Shown piece after piece: positions 56,007-64,000 of a DNA stretch of 64,000 bases. The first letter of the stretch is position 1. Each line of letters begins with the position of its first letter. The notes below the pieces were generated by a model. It had not been told where the DNA came from, did not search any database, and saw nothing but the letters and a program-made list of their open reading frames with translations. A program made the position numbers and the translations under genes. Source of the DNA: Diplodia intermedia. Lineage: Eukaryota; Ascomycota; Dothideomycetes; Botryosphaeriales; Botryosphaeriaceae. The stretch is taken from contig JAKEKT010000018.1 of the NCBI GenBank assembly GCA_021495925.1, positions 394,913 through 458,912 of the forward strand, given 5' to 3'.

Positions 56007-58650
56007 CTAATCCCTACTCACCCTCCTGCTCCCCGAATCCGGCCGGGACGCACTCATCATCACGAACCCGCTGTTCTCACTAATCGGACTCAAGTCACTA
56101 ACCCTCCTCTCCGTATCCGGGCGGTCCGCCGCCGCCGCCGCCGCAGCAGCAGCAGCACTCGACGACCGCGACACGCCCCCCAGACTCTCAATCGTATCCC
56201 CACCGTCCCCGCCATCATCATCGCCATCATCACCCCCACCCCTAGCCCTCCTCGCCACCTCCCTCGCCCTCACCCTCTCCGCCTCCGCCCTCTCCGCCTC
56301 CAACCGCTCGCGCTCCTCCACCTCCTTCCGCGCCACAGCCCCCAGCTGGCCGGGACTCGGCAGCGGCGACAACAGCGCGCTCGACGAAGGCGAGGCCGTC
56401 GCCGTCGCCGTCGCATCCATCTCATACACGCCCGCCCTAGCACCAAGCAACCCCGTCCTATCCTCCTCCCCCTCCCCCAGCCCCAGCCCACCCATCCCGA
56501 GCCCCACCCTCAACCCCGCCTCCCGATCCTCCTGCTGCCGCTGCTGCTGCGCCGCCCTCAACACATTCCCCTCAATCGTCGCGCCATCCCCGCTCACATA
56601 CGTCGGCAGCGGGCCGTCCCCCGGCATCTCGGGCACCTCGGCCGCCTTGGGCTGGAACATCTCGTGCACCGCGCACACCTCGGCGTCGAGCTCGGAGCTG
56701 CGCTGCCGCTTGCGCTCGCCCGCCCGCAGCTCCGCCGGCGTCGGCGCCGCCGCGTCCACCGCCAGCTCGTGCACGTGTTCCTGTTCCTGCGACGACGACC
56801 ACCCTTCCGACGAGAGCGAGCCCCATGGGTTGCGGAAGAAGGAGGCGAGGCGCGAGCCCGAGCGCGGGGAGAGCGGGGGGAGGGTTGTGGAGGAGGAGTG
56901 GCGCGTGTGCGGCGTGGAGGTGGTGGTGGAGAAGGGCGGGAATTTGCTTGTTGAGGTTGTGGATTGCGATGTGCGGCGTGAGCGGCGCCGCCGCCGCCGC
57001 AGCCAGATGCATGCGAGGAGCGTGGCGAGGAGGAGGCCGGCGATGACGCCGCCGATGGCGGCGCCCGCGATGGCGCCGGCGGAGAGGCCGCTGGTGTCGC
57101 TGGTGTTGTTGTTGGTGTTGTTGTCGTCGTCGTGGCTGCTGGTTTGGTTGACGGAGGGGATGATGGTGGGTGCGGAGGACGGGGAGGCGGCCGTGTCGGA
57201 CGGCCAGATGCATGGGGCGAGGGTGAAGAAGCTGCGCTCGTAGTCGTAGATGATGTAGGCTTCTTGGAGGAAGGCGCGGCCGAGGGTGAGTGTCTTGGTG
57301 TCGTTTGTCCGCTTGATGGGGAAGTAGTAGGATGTCGAGGAGTCGTCGCCGAGCAGGGGGAAGCCGGCGGTCAGCAGGAAGGCTGCGATCGGGAACACGA
57401 TCTCGGTGGTGTTGATTGTCCCCACGTTGAATCTCAGCTCGGCGCTTTGCTTGACGAGATTGTCGTAGTGGGTCTCGTTGATCAAGTACAGTTCGACGGT
57501 GTCGTTCCATTCCAGACCGAATGCTTTCTCGAACAGCCGATAGGAGGATTCTGGCAGGTAAAGGTATGGAATCGTTGAGTCGATGACGAGGTCCATCGCT
57601 GCAGTTGTCAAAGGATCGGATGAAATGTTCGTGCTGATGGTGTTCACCTGAATGGTCAGGTCCTTCTCATCGTCGGCATTGAAAGGAACCGTGATTTGGG
57701 ATTTGTTGTCGAAGCGCGCCTGGTCGTAACCGCCAAGGACCAAACTACCGAAGAAATTCTCAGAACCTGCAAGCGTGAGCACATATCAAAGAAGTGTTGA
57801 ACGAGGCGCTTCAATGCTTGAAAGGGTAAGAGCAATATCGAATGTAGCTCGAAGAGGTGAGGGCATGTGATTTGGACAAGAGAGGACAAACTCACGATAC
57901 TTTGCACCTGCAGTATAGCCCCATGACAGACTTGAAATGTTGTTGGCATCTTTAAGAGACTGAAGGAAGCTCGTTTGAGGTCTGTTCATGTCCGAGGTGT
58001 TAACCGGGCGAGGGTTCAGCGGTAAGACACCGGACCAGAAGTCTGTAGTCGTCGCGATTAACTGGTGGTGTAGATTGCCACCGGCTCCGAGGTAGTCGAG
58101 CCCAACATCGTCGAAACCAAAGCGGCCGTTTGCCCCATCGTATCCCAGGTCTTCATCGACGTGTAGCTTGTATACCGACAACTCTGTCCATCCCACAGAT
58201 TCATTCCCGGCAAAAGTACCACCGCGGCTGTCTTCGCAGTCTTTGGTGGAATCGTTGCCTGGATAGTACCCATCAGGGCAGCCGAGCGGATCGATGGCCC
58301 ATATATAATTAGATTTGGTTGACGGAAAGACGCGCACGTTCTGGAGTTGAGGTCCTCCCAGGCGAAGGATGTAAGATGTCCTGGCCGCACCAGTAAGTTG
58401 ACTGAGGATTCGCGGCGAGATTCCACAAACCATTGCCCATCATTACCATCCCAGAATTGTGAGGGCCTTCATGAAATGTAAGTGTTGGAACTATGGAGTG
58501 ACGAGTTACTCACGAAAGGCTCAGAGGAGCAGGCAAAGTGGTCATCTTGTCGCGAGGTTGCAGTAGGCTTCCCGAATCATCATCGGACGCAAGGGCCCGG
58601 CTACGTGCCGAGAAGGCCAAGCCAAGCAAGCCGAATATTGCCTTCTTCAT
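56007..58650 (-). CDS. Membrane-anchored aspartic-protease homologue, first active site lost
   Basis: 805-aa protein; exons 58650-58514, 58466-58431, 58380-57896 and 57766-56007. Signal peptide (MKKAIFGLLGLAFSA), then SLSPSQFWDGNDGQW and a pepsin-type N lobe (SYILRLGGPQLQNVRVF). Where family A1 needs D-T/S-G, this protein has STKS (residues 78-81), so the first catalytic Asp is missing. The C lobe keeps IDSTIPYLYLP (Asp282) and FPIKRTNDTKTLTLGRAFLQEAYIIYDYE. A Ser/Asn-rich stalk, one transmembrane helix (about residues 450-475, IAGAAIGGVIAGLLLATLLA), a poly-Arg stop and a long Ser/Pro/Glu-rich cytosolic tail of over 300 residues follow. The layout is that of a surface receptor or sensor with an inactive protease-like ectodomain; that role is inference. 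Confidence 0.88.
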
Positions 58651-59844
58651 AGCGAGCAGTAATGGTGAAAGCAGAATGTCTTCATCTGAACATATGTAGA
58701 ATTAAGGAAGTGCCAGAGCGGAAGAGCGCATGAGAAGACAAGCGTGGACGGCTAGCTGCACGGATCCAAGCCACCCAGCTTTCATATCAAGGCTGAAGAA
58801 TTTCCAGGCTGCCCGTGCGGACACGGCAAGGCAACGGAGCGGGGTGAAAGCGAAAGAACGGTCAAGGCTGGGCTGCGGCGGGCCGAAGGCCAGCGATAAA
58901 GGGAAAGGAGGCGTGTCATGGGGACTGCAGGCTTTCGATAGCCCAGTCTGCAAGATGGTCCGAAGGGGACACACGAGCCTCAGGTGGTGCAGGGATCCTG
59001 CTTCTCGACGCACGCTCATAGGTCGAGGCCATGGTAGCGTGCAGGGCGGGGTTTGGGAGGCAAACTGCCAGACGGCAGAGTCAGCTGCATGCACGCAACA
59101 CCATGCAGCAGCGGGATGGCTGATGCTGTTCCGCATTCTCTCTGCTCTTTTTTTAGCATCAGACAGGGGAAGAGCCAAGTCGGAACGAAAGCCTGAAGAG
59201 AAAGCCTGAACAATCGGGTCCGACCACAGAGCTGGCACTACTGCGTACGTGACGTCGCTCCAGGCGAATCTCCAGACCAGGCTGGCCACAATGGGCTGAG
59301 GGGTGCACACAAGGCGTTGGCGGGGAATCCTGCGGGCGTTCCAGACAAAAGCCGAGTAGCAGCAGAGCGACTGGCCGAGGAAGGTGTGGCAGAGGGCGGC
59401 CTACTTCTCTACTCCAGCAGGCTCCCGTGTCCTCTCACCTGTCCGCCCGTCAGCGTCTGAATTGGTCGTTTTCTCGTTGTCGGGCGATGCGCGTGGATGC
59501 GCAGTTCCACAGCCGAACGGTTTGCTGGCAGTCGGCAGACGCAGAAGGGAAGGAGGCCGACAGCCATCCCGTCTGAGCAGCATGGCCGGCAAGGCTGAGC
59601 GAAAAGGCGGAGAGTCAGTGGACACAGTGCAGCACGGGTGGCTGGCCGATGCAACCGCGCGGTGCGTCCGCCGAGTGCATGACGGCACCCGACGCGCCGC
59701 CTACATATTGCGCGATGCGGCCGGGGCTCCTGGGCTTCTGGCGCCGATGCTGATCGCCGTCCTGCTGTCGCTTCCTTCCGTTGTCGTCGCTGCCGTGCCG
59801 GTCGCTATTGTTGCGCGTGAGCCGCGAAGAGTGAAGAGATTGAA
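58651..59844. other. Divergent promoter region
   Basis: 1.2 kb between divergent starts at 58650 (-) and 59845 (+). Frames on both strands lack motifs. A frame open from 59384 to 59989 runs through the true first exon of the CBM18 gene in another phase and is not called. Confidence 0.55.
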
Positions 59845-62800
59845 ATGCGCGCGTTGCTTTTGCTTGTGGCCGCGGCAGCAGCGGGGGCCCTGGACGTTGC
59901 AGGGGCCCTGGTCCCGCGAGGTGAGCTCCCCCACGTTGCAGCTATCCGCACCCTCCCTCGATTTGTTTTCTCCATTGTCGCAAGCTTGAGTCCCTCCAGC
60001 TGACCCGGCGCAGACGCCCTCGTCGACGCTTGCGAGACCGTCTACGTCACTGTCCATTGCACAACCAGCTACGAGCCTAGCTGCACTACCAACACCACGA
60101 ACAGCCACCGAAGCACAGCTGCTTCGCCCACCGGCATCCTATCGTTTACCAATCCCACCACTACAGCGGCCTTGGAGTCAGATCACATCAGCTCAGAGAG
60201 CTGCACTACTTCACCAAAACACCACACTTCCACCTACATTTCAGCCTCGACCAGCCAACACCCAGAGCAAGTCTCTTCGACACACACTCGCTCCACTCCA
60301 TCGCACTCCTCAAGGTAAGGGATGTCCTGGCCTTCCGTGACCCCACAGGCTGAGACAGTCTATTTCGCCAGAGACGAGCCCGAAACAACCAAGAGACACA
60401 GTTCCACCTACACCACCAGTAGCCCTACCTCCAGCCCTAGCGAGGTGCCGTTCTGCGGCCCCCAAGCTGGTCACCGCCGATGCCCGCAGGGAACATGCTG
60501 TTCCAAGAACGGATACTGGTGAGCCACTTCATGACCGAACATACCAGCAGAGTACTAAAAATGCGTCAGTGGCTCCGGCCCGGCTTTCTGCGGTGATGGA
60601 TGCCAATCCTCTTGGGGAGAGTGCGGCATCGACTACAGCAGTGCCGTTGACCTGACAGGAGTAACGGATACAGGAAGTAGACTGAGGAGAAATGAGCTGG
60701 AGTCAGATGCGTTCGAGCTCTTGACGAGCCTGGAATACATCACCCAGGGAGACAAGATGAAAACAAGCACATGCACCTACACTCATTGGCTTACCCCCAC
60801 TTCATCATCCATAAAGGTGAGCTCAAAGAGTACTAAGACCATCACAGTCTATGCCTCGACGTGCACTTTGTCCAGTAGTACAAAGTCCGTTCCGTCTTCC
60901 ACCGCTACCACCGCTGTCATTCCACCTACTACGCCGATATCCAGTGGTACTACGAACTCTAGTATAGTGTCATATTCAAGTAGCACCTCATGCACCCATA
61001 CGACACTCTCGAACACTACGACTCCGTGCTCAACATCCACAGCTAGACCTCCGGCCTCTTCGAGCAAGCCGATTACGAGCTCAAAAAGTCACCACTCGCC
61101 AAACTCGACCATTATCACCACCACTTTAACCTCGAGTTCGATACTTCCCACGCCTCCCGCCGTGACATCCAAGTCGACATCAACATGGAATCCACCGTCG
61201 TCTTCCTCAACCCGGCCTGTCACCACGACAGTCACAATCTCCACGAGCAGTATCTTTTCTCCACCATTAACTTCAAAGCCGATTTCTTCTTCGACAACTC
61301 ACAAAACCACAATTCCGATTTCTTCAACGTCGACAACTACTGCCTTCATACCACCTACATCCAGTGTAGCAACCATTTCGAGCTCCATCGTGCCGCCAAT
61401 TAGCTCTTCGACTTCGCAGAAGCCATCTGCATCAAGCAAAACCTCTTCCGGCATCTCAAGTATATCTATTCCAAGCATATCGAGCACGATCGCATCAGGA
61501 ACAACCACGTTTAGCCCAGTTGAGCCGAGCACCACTACAGCAACGTCTATTGTATCAAGCCTGATTTCATCACCCCCCGTCTCATCCAAGTCTACTTCGC
61601 CAACGTCCACATTAATCTCTACTTCTGTTTCGACGATATCTTTTTCGATATCAATTACATCGAGTCCGCTACCACCGATATCTTCTCCGAACTCTCCTTT
61701 ATCTTCGACAAGATCCTCTACAACCTCGCCCTTGATATCCTCATCCTCGACAAACATAATCTCCACACTTCCTACACCTACAAATGCCATTCCCCCAGCC
61801 TCGAGTACTTTGGCCCCGCACTCGTCCAAAAGCACTCCATCAGCTACTTTGATCTCATCATCTACCGTACCGTCCTCGGCTGGTCACACAACCTCCACAT
61901 TATCCCCTCAAACATCCACACTTTCCATATCTGACCCTGCAACCACACAACCCACAACCATCTCGACGCCCTTGATTCCTGCCACAAGTCCAGCTACGAC
62001 TTCGAACACATCGCCTACCCCAGTTCCAACCACAGTCCCGGCCACAGCCTCTACCTCAGATCCTACGACAGTTTCTACCACAACACCTACTACAGATCCT
62101 GTCGTACCCTCTATCGCCGTCCCTACCACGAGTCCAATAACACCAGCAACAACAACACCTTCTACAACATTCACTCCCTCTACGAAAGCTTCCACGTCCG
62201 TTCCCTCAACAAACACACCATCTACGACGGTCCATTCAATGAATCCGCCTTCAATGCCCCATCCGACGCTCCCACCACATCAAACAACTTCGACGCAGCC
62301 TATAGATTCGATTTTACCGCCATTACCAACTCCGCCTTTTCCTACATTGTCTCCAAGCAGCCTTTCTCTAAGTAATACACCCACTTCCATCGAAAGCTCC
62401 CCTTCAACGTTTCCCGTCTCAAGCACTCCAGCAGCACTTCCCACAAGCTTCACGCCATCCATCCCTTCATTTCCACCGCACAGCTCTGGCAGCATTAGCA
62501 TGAATCCATCACCGAGTCATCCAATCACTTCAAAGGAAGTTACCTCAAGCGAAACGACGCCACCCAGTATTTCGCAGCCAGTCTCATCGCTTGATACAAG
62601 TACAGTCTCTACAGGTTCAAGCACTGCCTCAGTCGAATCTATCACGGTAGAACCAAGCACCACCCGGCCATTATCAACGATGATTACCTCTTTCACATCT
62701 GCGCTTCCATCGTCGACTACTTGCACTCCCGGAAGATGCAAATTGAAAGCGGCGACTTTCGAATTCTCGCTATGGGAAGGGGAGGCCGACTGGACACTGC

Positions 62801-63854
62801 CGCTTTCGACAGGCACCCCAGCCACCACAGTGTCAGGCTTCGTGCCGTAAGTCCATGCTTCTCAACCAAACAACACACAGCAACTGACATAGCATACAAC
62901 AGGATCTGGCCAAGCGTCTACCTAGCCATGCGCGGACTCTCCCGCGAAGTCCCCTGCGGCGCCACAACGCGCACCATCGGCGAAGCAGACACGCGCATCT
63001 CCCTCCGCCCCGACGAGATCAGCACCATCACCTGGAACCGGCAGATCATAAACACCACCTCGACCGTCTCCAACCGCCTCGAGGGCGACTGGACAGTCAT
63101 CTGGAACACGACGACGGTCCCCATGACGTGGTCCGACCTGGCCGCCTGCAGCGGTGTCGACGTCGGCGTCTACTCGTTCCCCGCGAACCCGACGTCGTCG
63201 TTCGTGGTGCCCGCGGACGCGTCGGCGGCGCTGACGGCGACGCCGTACCCGCACGACCCGTGCAGGCCCGTCTTCGCCATGCCGACCCGTGTGACCGCGC
63301 TAAGGCCCGCGTGGTCGACGTGCTTCCCCGACGCCGACGGCGGCGCGTTCGACCCGCCGTGGACGCTGGAGAGGGGCGGCGCGCTCAACGTCCCGACCGT
63401 GTCGAAGAAGAAGCCGTCGTCGGTCGCTGTCCAGAGCGCTGTCACGACCGGGCCGCCGCCGCCGGCGACCACGACCACCACCGGCGGCAATGTGCTTACG
63501 TCTGCCTCCTCTTTGCCGCCGCCGCCACCACCACCGCCGAGCTTGACGTCGAGGAGTCCGACGGAGGCGGAGACGGAGACGCCGACGTCGCGCGCAACGA
63601 GCAGGACGTCGACGACGGCGCCCGGTGCGGCGGAATCGACGAGCGGAGACGACGGGTCGAGCTGGACGTCTTCCGGCGCGCGGACGTCGTCGACGAAGAC
63701 GAAGACGTCGACGACGAAGAAGAGCGGCACGAGCACCGCGGCGGCGACGTCGGCGACGGCTACAACCGCCGCTGGATCGGCCGCTCGGTTCGGAGCGCGG
63801 AAGGCCGGCGTGATTTTGGGGGGAGTGGGCTTTGCGGCGGTGGTTTTGCTGTGA
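59845..63854 (+). CDS. Chitin-binding (CBM18) mucin-like GPI cell-wall protein
   Basis: 1250-aa predicted wall protein; exons 59845-59920, 60014-60314, 60372-60518, 60570-62846 and 62903-63854. The signal peptide is MRALLLLVAAAAAGA. A Thr/Ser-rich N-terminal part leads to a hevein-type chitin-binding domain rebuilt across an exon junction: CGPQAGHRRCPQGTCC then NGYCGSGPAFCGDGC (residues about 154-193). A region of about 650 residues is almost entirely Ser, Thr and Pro, with motifs such as STTSPLISS, suited to dense O-glycosylation. Then comes a folded Cys/Trp domain (WPSVYLAMRGLSREVPCG, ITWNRQIINTTSTVSNRLEG, WSDLAACSGVDVG) of unknown type, a second Pro/Thr/Ser stretch and a hydrophobic end (GARKAGVILGGVGFAAVVLL) fitting a GPI signal. 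It probably binds chitin at the cell surface. Confidence 0.88.
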
Positions 63855-64000
63855 TTGTGAGTAGTGGACGTCCGACGTACGGGGGTTTTTTATAATCGAT
63901 CGAGTAGAAATAATTTAATTAATTATCGTCTTATTCTTTAAAAGAAATTTAATAAAGAAATTCTTATACGCGATAAATATAATATTCTTTTTTAACGAGA
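63855..64000. other. Abrupt AT-rich segment after the last gene
   Basis: From about 63890 the sequence becomes very AT-rich (AATAATTTAATTAATTATC; later ATAAATATAATATTC) up to the window edge. This looks like entry into an AT-rich, possibly RIP-mutated block, or simply a long AT-rich 3' flank; 110 bp cannot decide. Confidence 0.55.

Noticed and set aside
1..64000. CRISPR arrays, operons, riboswitches, rRNA genes
   Set aside because: None seen; spliceosomal introns and gene content are those of a fungal nuclear genome.

Overview
The window is nuclear DNA of a filamentous ascomycete (Pezizomycotina, probably Sordariomycetes; no species can be named). The evidence is short introns (about 45-130 bp) with GTRNGT donors and CTRAC branch sites, GC-rich genes, a Zn(II)2Cys6 regulator, RTA1, CVNH, CBM18 and GPI-type wall proteins, and no operons. 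I placed 20 protein genes, most rebuilt exon by exon so that the joined frame restores the family motif. No tRNA, rRNA, CRISPR or prokaryotic feature was seen. Exon boundaries are hand calls.

Layout. 0-6 kb: a 5'-truncated RTA1-type membrane protein, then a convergent pair of plant-cell-wall enzymes (GH43 on +, rhamnogalacturonan lyase PL4 on -) separated by a short region with four consecutive perfect inverted repeats. 6.9-16 kb: AVL9 (late secretory pathway, nine exons), a 1027-residue acidic Tyr/Pro repeat surface protein, and an NmrA-like reductase. 16.8-26.4 kb: an amidoligase-fold enzyme, a six-cysteine small secreted protein, a phytase-like esterase with a GC-AG intron, a GNAT acetyltransferase, a cyanovirin-N homology protein and a putative mitochondrial protein. 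27-35 kb: a Zn2Cys6 regulator divergent from a gene whose spliced product has the CSab-defensin cysteine pattern, then a LaeA/UMTA-type methyltransferase. 36-44.5 kb: a full-length ABCA-type transporter and a PPR-like mitochondrial protein with an in-frame 132-bp duplication. 44.5-56 kb: a gene-poor stretch with one gene (MFSD1-like transporter), an LTR-like segment and a dispersed GACGTTCGA motif. 56-64 kb: a membrane-anchored aspartic-protease homologue lacking the first catalytic motif, and a 1250-residue chitin-binding mucin-like GPI protein. The last ~110 bp turn abruptly AT-rich.

Themes. Many products are secreted or cell-surface (PL4, repeat protein, small Cys-rich protein, phytase-like protein, defensin-like peptide, aspartic-protease homologue, CBM18 mucin), as expected in a plant- or soil-associated fungus. 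The genes do not form an evident biosynthetic cluster. The best candidates for something undescribed are the defensin-like peptide, the six-Cys secreted protein, the hairpin cluster near 3.5 kb and the dispersed motif of 47.9-55.4 kb.
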